Source: Mesocentrotus franciscanus
Lineage: Eukaryota > Echinodermata > Echinoidea > Camarodonta > Strongylocentrotidae
Assembly (NCBI GenBank): GCA_037976565.1
Contig: CP137667.1
Span: 31,796,459 to 31,860,458 of the forward strand
Direction: 5' to 3'
DNA: 64,000 bases
Shown here: piece by piece, positions 52,601-57,252 of the stretch
Layout of the letters: every line of letters begins with the position of its first letter
Position numbering within the stretch: the first letter of the stretch is position 1
The notes under the pieces: generated by a model
The model's database searches: none
What the model was told of the DNA's origin: nothing
Seen by the model: the letters and a program-made list of their open reading frames with translations, nothing else
Position numbers and translations under genes: made by a program

Positions 52601-53226
52601 GGCCCAGGTTGCTCCTGTATCAAAGCCTATAAAAAAGAGAGAATTCTGAGGTCAATGAGTTGACACCCTTTTGGATCTCAGCAAACGATATTTAACCCTT
52701 TCGCAACAATCGGTCCATATTTCGTGGTTTGACTCAATAATAACTATTGATTCAGAGTACTAACAGTATGCCAGATGAATGAGTAGAAAGGGTAAAATTT
52801 GTCTGCACAACTTGCATCCATTTTTGTTTTATGATATGATTATATTGCACTTGATGACAGGAATTTTTAAAAGGAAAATAAGCTTTAAAATCCCTAAATT
52901 GGCAACACATTGAGATATTCAAAATCACTGTTTTTCAATCAAAATTTGTCATTTTGTTCAACTTTTCGACAACATTCTCGCTCATGTATATTGTTTTCAG
53001 AGACATTACATTTTATGTTAACAACGTAGCAATAAAAGAAAAATATTGTTGCCAATTTGAGGTACAATATATGATCAATATAGCCCCAAAAATAAATCCT
53101 GTCCTGAAAGGGTTAACTGGGGCAGTTGCATACAAATATTAAAGCCGTGAGAACATTACCTTCAGAAGCACCTTGCCATCTGACACATTTACAACACCAC
53201 TTTGATAAAGTGCATTCATTTATCTT
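1..53226 (-). CDS. PHLDB: PHLDB/LL5-family gene, whole coding span in window (join of ten exons; 3' end outside)
   Basis: Family members (PHLDB1, PHLDB2/LL5-beta) are cortical adaptors: their C-terminal PH domain binds phosphoinositides and their coiled coils recruit microtubule plus-end and ELKS-type partners to the basal cortex. Seen here: exons with GT-AG borders at 53160-53226, 47810-47929, 43221-43344, 19904-20083, 17466-19266, 16369-16500, 8131-8268, 4186-4469, 2471-2581 and 1-62. Phases join at every border (0,0,1,1,0,0,0,0,0). The FHA exons read KPHLVSLG-like, LPEHCCVENLN and MLCFGKSCFFRFNNPSEA, which are diagnostic of PHLDB proteins. From 16500 leftward, the translation lines up without gaps over more than 200 residues with vertebrate PHLDB coiled coil as I remember it. 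Roughly 1000 residues are encoded before the left edge, and the PH domain is not in the window. Oddities: single-base frameshifts near 18071 and 4347, and a second copy of exons 4-5. Whether it is orthologous to PHLDB1 or PHLDB2 cannot be decided. Confidence 0.93.
820..1111. mobile_element. foldback/MITE family C (GTGTTTCACAAAGAC termini)
   Basis: The left end reads GGGGAGTGTTTCACAAAGAC and the right end is its near-perfect inverse, GTCTTTGTGAAACACCCCCC. Inner arms also pair (TTAAGTTGGACTT with its inverse, and CAGGCCGTTCATGCCACT with AGTGGCATGAATGGCCT). It is about 290 bp with no coding capacity. Related copies lie at 24541-24769 and 35838-36066, and shortened ones at 19621-19716 and 30934-31025. 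Confidence 0.8.
1397..1537. mobile_element. foldback/MITE family A (GTTGCATAAAACTTACCAT termini)
   Basis: The ends CCTGTTGCATAAAACTTACC and ATAAGTTTTATGCAAC are inverted repeats, and the inside holds repeated ACCATTGATGGTAAC motifs that are themselves palindromic. About 140 bp. Closely related to 2026-2186, and more diverged than it. Confidence 0.8.
2026..2186. mobile_element. foldback/MITE family A, second copy
   Basis: The inverted termini GGGCCCCGTTGCATAAAACT and AGTTTTATGCAACAGGCCCC flank an almost perfectly self-complementary arm of about 55 bp on each side. A single transcript would fold into one long hairpin. It abuts the SINE at 2187. Confidence 0.85.
2187..2300 (-). mobile_element. 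tRNA-derived SINE (head type 1)
   Basis: On the minus strand it reads GCGATAGCTCAGTTGGTAGA, an intact A box with a D-arm, and GGGTTCGAAACC, a perfect B box. After that comes the tail CCCTTTGGTAAGGCATTAATC, which is shared with the other SINEs in the window. The acceptor and anticodon stems do not pair, so it is not a functional tRNA. Confidence 0.75.
2471..2581 (-). CDS. PHLDB: PHLDB exon 9: coiled-coil segment
   Basis: This exon has 37 codons, phase 0 at both ends, with acceptor TTTTACATTCCAG before 2581 and donor AAG|GTAAGA after 2471. It begins ETVYDINKQMNYIISDAKKQ and ends AAIGHLEK. It is a helical charged segment matching the region around KKQANHIVQQAQREQ of vertebrate PHLDB2 at the expected spacing from the FEDLEF motif. 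Confidence 0.88.
2582..4185 (-). other. PHLDB intron 8
   Basis: AT-rich, with a (GAT)n microsatellite at about 2768-2794. Nothing else recognised. Confidence 0.75.
4186..4469 (-). CDS. PHLDB: PHLDB exon 8: coiled coil with FEDLEF motif, one-base frameshift
   Basis: The acceptor is TTGATTCATAG before 4469 and the donor AAG|GTGAGA follows 4186. It begins ERLRVEEARRRLQSLERQHF, runs through KIETSPREEQEELL, then changes frame at about 4346-4370 into DSERKKFEDLEFRQLEIEAK and an acidic EEDEEEEK stretch. The FEDLEF..LE.E motif is strongly conserved in PHLDB1/2. With one added base the exon is 285 bp (95 codons), phase 0 at both ends and collinear with the vertebrate protein, so a single base is missing. 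This could be a sequencing error or a genuine null allele. Confidence 0.88.
4714..4850. mobile_element. foldback/MITE family B (GTTTCAYAAAACTTGTTATC termini)
   Basis: The left end GGGCCCCGTTTCACAAAACT then TGTTATCAATAACA is inverted at the right as TGTTATTGATAACAAGT. The inner arms around GCTACAGAAATCGTGGCATT and TGATTGGCTGAG match the copy at 52456-52605 in opposite orientation. Confidence 0.78.
5890..6860. repeat. diverged tandem array, unit about 80 bp
   Basis: About ten units share the core AACACAAGCATCTAGTCGAC followed by ACACAGGAG, then an ATCCTGACTATCTCTATTCC TTGTGAGAGTATGG-like half. Clear cores start near 6148, 6225, 6385, 6530, 6612, 6690 and 6794. Units have drifted by substitutions and small indels. 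There is no open reading frame through it. Confidence 0.65.
7066..7200. repeat. degenerate TAACCC-type simple repeat
   Basis: Repeated CTAACCCTAG, TAACCCTGAC and TAACTATAAATGTAACCCTG blocks. They resemble an interstitial telomere-like repeat but are too irregular to be telomeric. Similar short tracts are at 41515-41560, 42935-42970 and 43080-43140. Confidence 0.55.
7558..7760. repeat. tandem repeat, period 91-96 bp, about 2.2 copies
   Basis: CAAATTGGCAACACTGGTAT begins at 7558 and 7654, and CAAATTGGCAACAG at 7745. The shared inner parts are TTTTTTCYAARGATTAAC and ACAGTGATTTT. On either side, 7398-7484 and 7822-7910 are a further diverged direct repeat (GCGAGGACTGATCT ... TTAATTAGGA). Confidence 0.75.
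8131..8268 (-). CDS. PHLDB: PHLDB exon 7: coiled-coil segment
   Basis: This exon has 46 codons, phase 0 at both ends. The acceptor is CCATTTTAG before 8268 and the donor is AGG|GTCTGT after 8131. The donor is unusual at position +3, but an ungapped match of about 69 residues to vertebrate PHLDB2 runs from here into exon 8 and supports it. The translation begins LELEAALLEGEHRSELSELQ, equivalent to the family's ALLEGE motif, and ends AIEKRER. It is highly charged and helical. Confidence 0.87.
11486..11539. repeat. 12-bp tandem array of TAATCC motifs
   Basis: TAATCC occurs at 11486, 11498, 11510, 11522 and 11534, exactly 12 bp apart, with unit ATTAATCCACGC or ATTAATCCATGA. An inverse GGATTA follows at 11560. 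TAATCC is the core site of K50-type homeodomain proteins (OTX, Goosecoid, Pitx). Regulatory use is inferred only. Confidence 0.6.
13171..13408 (+). mobile_element. tRNA-derived SINE (head type 2), full-looking copy
   Basis: The head AGAGGTGTAGTGGTCTAGTG gives an A box and GCGGTTCGAGCCCC a B box. The body CCTTTGGCAAGACATTAATC then TACATTTGCCACTCTCCACC and AAATGGGTACCGG is shared with 26131-26320 and 57151-57252. The end is a (TATTAT)-rich tail. It is about 238 bp. Confidence 0.85.
16369..16500 (-). CDS. PHLDB: PHLDB exon 6: coiled-coil segment
   Basis: This exon has 44 codons, phase 0 at both ends, with acceptor CCCCCTCTGGGAATACTCAG before 16500 and donor GAG|GTGCTT after 16369. It begins LSPDEISVAMQKLEEARVM and continues IKKIEQLEIDVEELEIQ to TETLQE. 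The heptad spacing of Ile, Leu and Val marks a coiled coil. It aligns without gaps to the EEERAQVL..VEQLKVRVKELE region of vertebrate PHLDB1 as I recall it. In LL5 proteins this coiled-coil region mediates partner binding and oligomerisation. Confidence 0.9.
16501..17465 (-). other. PHLDB intron 5
   Basis: A-rich intron with no recognisable repeat or gene. Confidence 0.75.
17466..19266 (-). CDS. PHLDB: PHLDB exon 5 (copy A): end of FHA, Ser/Pro-rich linker, first coiled-coil motif
   Basis: The acceptor TTGTTCTTCAG precedes 19266 and the perfect donor ATG|GTGAGT follows 17466. The first residues (AMLCFGKSCFFRFNNPSEAK) close the FHA fold. Next comes a long disordered linker, with a Ser/Thr run around 18355-18475. 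Near 18060-17985 comes ATLERLRMEEILNICAEYEE, the conserved helical motif of PHLDB proteins. The C-terminal third is Ala/Glu-rich (KAEEAKAE repeats) and ends with a PPPKPPRSRSS stretch that could bind SH3 domains. The reading frame shifts at about 18071. Adding one base restores both the conserved motif and the expected phase at the donor, so a lost base (sequencing error or allele) is likely. Family linkers are long and poorly conserved, so the length of about 600 residues is not odd. Confidence 0.92.
19267..19903 (-). other. PHLDB intron 4 (copy A)
   Basis: Contains the shortened family C foldback element at 19621-19716 (inverted ends GGGGGTGTTTCACA and TGTGAAACGCCCCC). Nothing else is recognised. 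The copy B equivalent is 30565-31209, with its element at 30934-31025. Confidence 0.8.
19904..20083 (-). CDS. PHLDB: PHLDB exon 4 (copy A): core of FHA-like domain
   Basis: The acceptor TTCTTCACCTCAG precedes 20083 and the donor CAAG|GTAAAT follows 19904. The exon is 180 bp and phase 1 on both sides, so it is symmetrical. It encodes about residues 102-161: KTKIGTTEASVRQDVLITG, LPEHCCVENLN, TVVLYPIGACSVDGDRI and TKLTQG. FHA domains recognise phosphothreonine through an Arg in the IGR turn and a Ser in the S..H motif. Here these positions are IGT and PEH, as in other PHLDB proteins as I remember them, so canonical phosphopeptide binding is doubtful. A near-identical copy lies at 31210-31389. 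Confidence 0.95.
20246..20332. repeat. (GATGGT/GGTGGT)n microsatellite, with copy B at 31556-31641
   Basis: Imperfect GAT, GGT and GAG triplets. On the minus strand this gives a spurious polyhistidine reading frame. The copy B tract is a few bases shorter. Confidence 0.9.
21516..21765. repeat. tandem repeat, period 123 bp, two copies (copy B at about 32820-33070)
   Basis: AAAGATCGATCA begins at 21516 and 21639. Both units contain AACATCTTCYTCATCAGARC and CCTTCTGGTCATCCTAG. They differ at about one base in eight. Confidence 0.8.
22939..23005. repeat. short hairpin-family element (copy B at 34242-34308)
   Basis: The left arm CTTGGAGCCATAAGGGTGTT is complementary to the right arm GTTATGCCCTTCTGGCTCCA across a loop of about 20 nt. 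It is the best-preserved member of a dispersed family that also appears at 28079-28142, 41191-41252, 43510-43571 and 13430-13488. Confidence 0.75.
23020..23350. mobile_element. foldback/MITE family D (CATCAGCTCGAGATTGCC termini); copy B at about 34322-34649
   Basis: The left end TCTTCATCAGCTCGAGATTG is inverted at the right as CAATCTCGAGCTGATGAAAA. Subterminal AAATAGCCCGCTATTT and AAAATAGCGGGTTA also pair. Inside, CTCGAG and GCGGGCTGATGAAGACGC motifs recur. A diverged relative is at 57833-58193. No reading frame. Confidence 0.8.
23977..24203. repeat. (GA)n microsatellite, with copy B at 35271-35508
   Basis: GA-rich imperfect repeat with GATA and GGGTAA interruptions. Length and G runs differ between the two copies. 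The Ser/Leu/Pro reading frames on the minus strand are artefacts. Confidence 0.92.
24541..24769. mobile_element. foldback/MITE family C (copy B at 35838-36066)
   Basis: The ends GGGGAGTGTTTCACAAAGAC and GTCTTTGTGAAACACCCC are inverted repeats. The interior is the same as 820-1111, including GGCAGGCCGTTCATGCCACT. Confidence 0.82.
26131..26320 (-). mobile_element. tRNA-derived SINE (head type 2); copy B at about 37431-37617
   Basis: On the minus strand it reads AGGTGTTGTGGTCTAGTGGA (A box), then GGGTTCGAGTCCCG (B box), the shared body with CATTTGCCACTCTCCACCC, and a (TTA)n tail. Copy B has a broken B box by one-base changes. Confidence 0.85.
28003..28142. repeat. two adjacent hairpin-family members (copy B at about 39297-39438)
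   Basis: 28079-28142 has arms TTGGAGCGATAAGGGCATTA and TTAATGCCTTGTGGCTCCA. 28003-28065 is a weaker one with AGAGCCAGAAGGGTGTTCAC and a diverged partner GTTGAAGCCTTTCTAGTT. Confidence 0.6.
29029..29528. other. assembly gap of 500 N
   Basis: Exactly 500 undetermined bases, the kind of fixed size used for gaps of unknown length. It abuts the 3' end of copy A and the 5' end of copy B of the large duplication. Predicted reading frames across it have no meaning. Confidence 0.99.
29529..30564 (-). pseudogene. PHLDB: PHLDB exon 5 (copy B), cut by the assembly gap and frameshifted
   Basis: This duplicates the first 1.04 kb of exon 5. The acceptor is intact at 30564 and the sequence stops at the N run, so the donor is missing. 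Relative to copy A it has one base missing at about 29701 and another at about 29856, both in short C runs, and each breaks the frame. One Tyr-to-Cys change (CNKYALSES to CNKCALSES) is also present. Near identity elsewhere means it has not decayed as a pseudogene would. An error-prone read of the second allele is the simplest explanation. Confidence 0.7.
31210..31389 (-). CDS. PHLDB: PHLDB exon 4 (copy B), duplicate of 19904-20083
   Basis: Same length, splice sites and phase as copy A. One visible amino-acid change: the Asp in VRQDVL is Gly here (GAC versus GCC context on the plus strand). Exons 1-3 lie upstream of both copies, so either copy could follow exon 3. If both were real, an FHA core would be repeated. 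A haplotype artefact is more likely. Confidence 0.85.
41191..41252. repeat. hairpin-family element
   Basis: The left arm is TTGAGAGCCAGAAGGGTACT and the right arm is TGTCCTTTAGGCTCTTA. Same layout as 22939-23005, with a loop containing GTAAAATGATATG. Confidence 0.6.
41620..41945. other. palindrome-rich GCGCA/ACGTACGT cluster
   Basis: Two direct repeats, GGCGCAAGTGTTTTCC then GTGAAAATGCGCC (41695-41726) and GGCGCAAGTGCTTGAA then GTGAAAATGCGCC (41813-41842), each with complementary ends. They are followed by two ACGTACGTACGT-type palindromes at about 41865 and 41926, and GCGATCGC at 41884. The function is unknown. Confidence 0.5.
42550..42645. repeat. TTGCCCCTTGCTC direct and inverted repeat cluster
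   Basis: AATTGCCCCTTGTTCTTAAG, AATTGCCCCTTGCTCTGG and AATTGCCCCTTGCTCCTGG run forward, with GAGCAAGGGGCAACTT inverted between them, so the region can fold. Confidence 0.6.
42705..42875. repeat. tandem repeat, period 104 bp
   Basis: GTCCAGAGTAATTAAAGTAG begins at 42705 and GTCCTGAGTAACTAAAGTAC at 42809. Both are followed by TATGTAGTCTGCCATCAGCA and TTGTCTCACACC. Confidence 0.8.
43221..43344 (-). CDS. PHLDB: PHLDB exon 3: first part of FHA-like domain
   Basis: The acceptor TTTCTTTTAG precedes 43344 and the donor GAAG|GTATGT follows 43221. The exon gives 41 codons plus one base (residues about 61-101) and splices in frame to the phase-1 acceptor of exon 4. It reads DGSLELSETGRALKVQSERP, then HLVSLGGSRISTAVTLLPLP. 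The ALKVQ..RPHLVSLG..R.STA.TLLPL pattern is the signature leading into the FHA fold in PHLDB1/2. This is one of the clearest family assignments in the window. Confidence 0.95.
43510..43571. repeat. hairpin-family element
   Basis: The left arm TTTGGTGCCATAAAGGCATT pairs with the right arm AATGCTTTTGTGGCTACAAA across a loop with ACGTGTAAAAGT. Confidence 0.65.
43937..46686. repeat. 2.75 kb polypurine minisatellite
   Basis: The plus strand is almost pure purine. The first 0.3 kb is GGGAGG-type repeat. The rest is an 18-bp-like unit AGGAAAGGAGAGAGAGAT, organised into higher-order blocks in which GATAGAGAGACAGAGAGG recurs after one to four ordinary units. C occurs almost only in GACAGA and T only in GATA. 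All long frames (about 977 and 935 residues of Ser/Leu/Pro on the minus strand, Arg/Glu/Gly on the plus) are repeat artefacts. Such tracts can form triplex DNA, stall polymerases and assemble badly. Confidence 0.97.
47501..47825. repeat. PHLDB: three tandem copies (period about 120 bp) overlapping the exon 2 donor
   Basis: ATGAACCA..GTTCWGTGGTTTTA starts near 47502, 47622 and 47742. Each is followed by a TGGTAGGT..GGTTCAA-like block and ACTCACCTG-like sequence. The third copy contains the functional donor of PHLDB exon 2. In copy two the site is TTCAA|GTGAGA, and in copy one it is CCAG|TTGAGT. Confidence 0.7.
47810..47929 (-). CDS. PHLDB: PHLDB exon 2
   Basis: This exon has 40 codons, phase 0 at both ends, with acceptor TTTTTTATCCAG before 47929 and strong donor CAG|GTGAGT at 47809. 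It encodes about residues 21-60, starting NMQTTELIVTD and ending KRTQKIIQ. It is hydrophilic and acidic, with no domain that I recognise, and forms the lead-in to the FHA domain. The donor lies inside a tandemly repeated stretch of about 120 bp (see findings), so part of the exon end has decayed copies in the adjoining intron. Confidence 0.85.
49789..49801. promoter_or_regulatory. RFX-type X-box
   Basis: GTTGCTAGGCAAC has the GTTGC and GCAAC half-sites in inverted order with a 3-base spacer, as in RFX-factor binding sites of ciliary genes. A partial half-site (GTTGCCACAGCGAC) lies at 49771. It sits in a GC-rich, CpG-containing pocket within PHLDB intron 1. Function is inferred from sequence only. 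Confidence 0.5.
49985..50285. repeat. diverged tandem repeat, period 109-112 bp, three copies
   Basis: Units start ACTCAAGAACATTATGCC (49985), ACTCAAGAACACTTTGCC (50094) and GCTCCAGAATATAATGCC (50206). All continue with CAATCTTAYRTTGCAGATTY and AACTGTCTATAGTTTCAGGA. Confidence 0.8.
51145..51264. repeat. 21-bp minisatellite, 5.7 units
   Basis: The unit is GACAGTTTAGATGATTTTAA plus T. Six units differ at single bases (GAT, GAC or GGT in the fifth codon). It stays open in one plus-strand frame; see findings for the 55-codon ORF at 51130-51297. Confidence 0.92.
51400..51550. repeat. 15-bp repeat, unit GTTATACCATGTTTC
   Basis: Best at 51487-51547, where four units run head to tail with ATACCA and ACACAA variants. 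Diverged units extend leftward. The inverse of the same unit recurs at about 60043-60110. Confidence 0.75.
52456..52605. mobile_element. foldback/MITE family B, second copy
   Basis: GGGTCCCTGTTTCATCAAAC at the left and TTTTATGAAACAGGGCCC at the right are inverted repeats. The interior is the reverse of 4714-4850. Confidence 0.8.
53160..53226 (-). CDS. PHLDB: PHLDB exon 1: start codon exon
   Basis: The acceptor is a pyrimidine-rich tract ending in TTTTCAG just before 53226, and the donor AAG|GTAATG lies at 53159. The ATG is at 53219-53217 and a TAA sits in frame immediately before it, which fixes the start. Twenty codons follow (MNALYQSGVV and so on, ending VLLK) and the exon ends in phase 0, matching exon 2. 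Vertebrate PHLDB1 also begins M-D-A-L, as I remember it. Because an acceptor precedes the ATG, at least one non-coding 5' exon must lie further right. The exon is short and recognised mainly from phase and splice signals. Confidence 0.75.
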
Positions 53227-53543
53227 CTGAAAATATAACCTTATCACTTTAAGAAGCTTAGCAAACATAATCTAATCAATGTGAGTCCAAAAGAATAATT
53301 GACACTTCAACAACAGAAACTGAAACTAGCTTTAAAAACAATTTAAAACACCTTCGATGGTCATGGTGCCCTCAATCATCTCAAAGCTAAAGTAACTGTC
53401 AAGGAAATTTACAGACTTCATTTATTTTCTGACCTCGCTCTTACTTTATTCCAACAGTGAAGAAGGAAAATGACAATTTGTAATGAAAAGCAGATCACCT
53501 AAACCTATATATCTCTCTGTACCAAATTTGCAAGTTTATGAAA

Positions 53544-53567
53544 TCTCTCTCTCTCTCTCTCTATCTA

Positions 53568-53609
<42 letters not shown>

Positions 53610-53765
53610 CTCTCTATCTCTCTTTCTTTCTATCTATTTCTCTCTCTCTCTCTCTTTCTCTCTATCTCTCTCTTTCTCTCCCACACACAAACACTCACTC
53701 TCTGTATTCCCATTTACATTTCTGTCTGTCTGCCCCCCTCTCTCCCTCTCTCTCTCTCTGTTGTC
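53544..53765. repeat. (CT)n microsatellite
   Basis: CT-rich simple repeat with TTTC, TATC and CACA interruptions. Reading frames across it are artefacts. Confidence 0.92.
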
Positions 53766-54246
53766 TCCCTCCCTTCATCCAACATAACCACTGTTTTTTC
53801 CCCCTGTTTACATCCGACTCATCTTTTGAGAGCCAATAGGTTGTTCACTTGAAGTAAAAATATAGGGCCTTGTGATAAAGCCCCTCTGATACTCAACCCA
53901 CAAAGTGTAAGTTATTACATTTTCATAAAGAACTAAGAAAAATGGATACATATTAAATTGTGTTTTCCATAATCTATATTCCATGACATTCAGCTCCTGA
54001 AATGCAATATGGTTTTCAAACCATATCTGATGAGGCACGTACCAGTATAATACAATAAAGTGTTTTATGGCTTTACTGCAATATATCAGCAGGTAGCAAA
54101 GTCTAACTGCCATATGTGCATGCATGCATTTAATATTAACTCACATTCAACTTTGCTGGAGGGACCCACACACTAAACTTTGTCGTACATGGCTTCTCAT
54201 TGTCATTCAGATGATTGTATAATCCGTTGCGTAGCACATCCATGTC

Positions 54247-54282
54247 GACGTTTCCAGTGACGTTTCCAGTGACGTTTCCAGT
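54247..54282. repeat. 12-bp triplicate GACGTTTCCAGT
   Basis: Three perfect head-to-tail copies, creating GTGACGTTTCC junctions. Confidence 0.9.
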
Positions 54283-54869
54283 GACCTACACTTAGGATGC
54301 TTCAAGATAATCTAATCGAAAAAGTGGCCTCCCTAAGTGCTCAATATAACATATAGGCCTAAAGAGTTAGATGGAAATGTACCGACAGAGCTGCATTTTC
54401 GAATTGAGAAAAAGTAATCACTGCTCTTGCTCTGTTAAGTTACCACAAATGCTTCTTCAGGACACTACTCTTTTCAAGGTATTGTGGTAAACCCTTCACC
54501 AGGTGGTGGTGCCTGCAGAGTTGTAGCTTGCCTAAGGGTTCGTGCAAGGACCATATGCCATTAGATCCTGAAAGATATCCACAGCAAGGAAGTTGGTGTC
54601 AGCAGGTGCTATTCTTAAAGCAACTGTCCATACAACGTAAGCCTCCTTCAAACAGGCTTTAGGAAACTAAATGTACAATCAATTGAAATATTAGTTTCTC
54701 CATCTGACCAAATATGAAAAATAAAAATCATCAAAAACAAACAATTTCTCAATGGCACACAGCTCATTTGGAATCCATAAATAGTACAAACTAATAATCC
54801 AAGTGATTTCTTCGAATTGATATCCTTCAACTTTCAAGATACATGTACCGTCAACTTGTCAAAAAAAGG

Positions 54870-55145
54870 TGGAAACAGTAATTCCCAAGAAGTTGTCTAT
54901 AACTGCTATACCTATTCCTTACACGTCCTTACAGTCTCAAGAATCATTTGGAACTCATCAAAGAAGGATGGTAAAGGAAATTCCAAAGAAGTTGTCCATA
55001 ACAGTACTGTTATACCTATACCTCAGGTAATCTCCTGGACTTGTTGCAACTCATTGAAGATGGTGGCAGGGGTAATTCCCAAGAAGTTGTTTACAACTGC
55101 TACACCTTCTCCTTATATACTCTCCAGGATTTGCTGCTGACATCA
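54870..55145. repeat. diverged tandem repeat, period 89-95 bp, three copies
   Basis: AATTCCCAAGAAGTTGTCTA (from about 54890), AATTCCAAAGAAGTTGTCCA (54979) and AATTCCCAAGAAGTTGTTTA (55074) are each followed by ACTGCTATACC-like sequence and a CTCCAGGATTTG-like end. Confidence 0.8.
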
Positions 55146-55379
55146 TCCCGCATGTTGCGCTGTCAAGATCTTGAATTGAGCAACTACAATCACTGACAAC
55201 GTAAGCTCCGAGGTGTAGTCTCCAGGTAGTTTCAATAAATTAAGTAGGACAGCTAAAAATGAGACTGCACTTGCTCTCTCTCGAACAACTTCCCAGGTTA
55301 ATCTGACAACCCTTGAGTCATAACTAAGCTCTTTCAACTCCACTTGTCGTGTTTAGAAGGGTATGCTCTCAAAATCTCA

Positions 55380-55640
55380 CAACCTGATACGCTGTCGGTC
55401 CAGTCATGACAGGTTTCAAGCTCGATTGTTTTTTTCCAGAGGCATTCGGGTTGAGTCAACAACAAACAGTCGCATGGGCCGCCAGAAGAAACAAGTACAG
55501 TGAAGACGTGATTCTATAGGTATTGGCACAGGGTCGTCACAATCGCTGCGAGGGCAATACAGGAAGCCTATCGCCCTCCCTTGGCAGCGCTGCGCACCTG
55601 CTGCAGGCCGATAAATCAAGCACTTTGGACCAATCACAAA
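55380..55640 (-). promoter_or_regulatory. candidate promoter / 5' exon of PHLDB
   Basis: A GC-rich, CpG-containing island in AT-rich flank, about 2.2 kb upstream of the start-codon exon. On the minus strand it has an ATTGG (inverse CCAAT) box at about 55630, then GC-rich sequence, then a possible donor CAG|GTTGTG at about 55381. There is no TATA box. This is an inference from composition and position only. Confidence 0.25.
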
Positions 55641-56429
55641 GCTACATAAACGGCCAACAACACTTGTAATGAATGAACATGCTTTTCATGGGTTGGACAA
55701 TGTACTTACAATATTGATAGAGCTCACAAAGTTTATTAGACCTTCAAAATAAAGGTCCATTAATACATAATTACTCAATGTAAAGAAAGAAGGACTCACA
55801 AGCCTGTCTAATGAAATTCGTAATTAGGATCAATCATGCTTTTGATTACTCTTACGAAAACATAGTCCTTATGTAACAATACAGTGTCAGTACATACTAC
55901 ATAGGCAAATTCAATACTATGAATTTTACCCATGCAAAAAAGATGTATATATGCCTACTATTCAGCAATGAATTAACATTACAAAAAAAAAGAATAACCA
56001 GTTTATTTCATCAGTGATTGTTTTTATTCTACTCTTATTTATCAAATGAGAGAACTACAATCCACAGAGGTGACATTTATTGTTATCGATATATTGTTAT
56101 TAATAATAATCATTAATCTTCGAAAATTCCTACAAATTCCCACCTAGAATATAGGAATTTATTGAATACACAGATTATATTAGCAAATTAGATTAGAGAA
56201 TTAAATTCATAATGATAATTTCAAGCCATATCTTATTATCTTATTATTTTGGCACCGATGAGAATTCACTTTTGATAAGTCAAAAATTAGGACACCTCTT
56301 TTAGCCAAGATAGCCTCTAAAATTGTTGCATTGTCCAATAATCATTGAATATCAAATTAGTGATGGGAGCAGCTGTTCATAATGTGCACCAATAATCACC
56401 TGTTTACCTGGATAGTTGGAGGAGTTAGA

Positions 56430-56935
56430 AAGGGGTAGGCTCATATGAGAAGGGGAGGGATAAAGAAGGGGTGTATGAATTGTTTGAGGAGGAAGGGAGT
56501 GGGCTAGGAAGGGGGTGTATTTCACCCCCATTAGGCCCTACATCACCTCTAGGGTAAATTATCCTAGAAAGACATCCCTTAGCTATATCAAGGTTGGTTG
56601 AGGGGGTAATGAATAGAGGCGGGGTAGGGAAACAGACAAAAGTATTGTGTGTGGGGGATGGCAAGGAAAGGGTTATAATCCCCATACAACCCCTAAAGCC
56701 TGAGGGTGAACCCTTGAATACAAACACCCCTCAACCATATTGGGAGAGGGTAAGACAGGAGTATATGAAGGAGGGGGGGGGGTAAGGTGGAATAAGTCTA
56801 TGAACAGTAGAGAAGGAATGGGGGAAGGAGTGTTTCACCCCCTTTGGTATCAATCCCTTTGCCCCCTTCTCAAAGATGAATCCCTCCCAGCTAGTCAACC
56901 CTGGATACCACATCCAGGGTTGCTACCACCTCAAG
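56430..56935. repeat. G-rich diverged tandem repeat, period about 155 bp
   Basis: Three units each have an AAGGGGTGTATTTCACCCCC-like hairpin (56508, about 56665 and about 56822), followed by CCC-rich sequence and a GGGTGAA or GATGAATCCCT block, with G runs between. Not coding. Confidence 0.6.
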
Positions 56936-57150
56936 AAAGGGGCAACGTCTGTCACCCTAATTTAATTTACCCCCTCATTTCTTAGCGTACGTCAATCCAG
57001 TCTTATCGCTCATATCAGCGAGGGGGCAAATCAAGAAATGATGGACGTACGTTGCTGACTTCATCCAATCATGGTCTACGATTGAATCATCCTTCATTGA
57101 AAAATAAAGAAATAATCAACTCTCATATTCATGTGATTCTCTGCTATATT

Positions 57151-57252
57151 AAGAGGTGTTGTGGTCTTGTGGATGGTACAGATTAAAATCCTGTCACAGC
57201 ACTCGTCCTCTACAGAGACATTAATCTACATTTGCCACTCTCCACCCAGGTG
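57151..57252 (+). mobile_element. truncated tRNA-derived SINE (head type 2)
   Basis: AAGAGGTGTTGTGGTCTTGT starts it, the B-box region is decayed, and the body CATTAATCTACATTTGCCAC then TCTCCACCCAGGTG ends it. Confidence 0.75.

Larger units (their letters stand above)
47930..53159 (-). other. PHLDB intron 1
   Basis: Contains a GC-rich pocket with an X-box (49650-49900), a diverged 110-bp tandem repeat (49985-50285), a 21-bp minisatellite (51145-51264), a 15-bp repeat (about 51400-51550) and a family B foldback element (52456-52605). 47930-49650 has nothing recognised. Confidence 0.75.
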
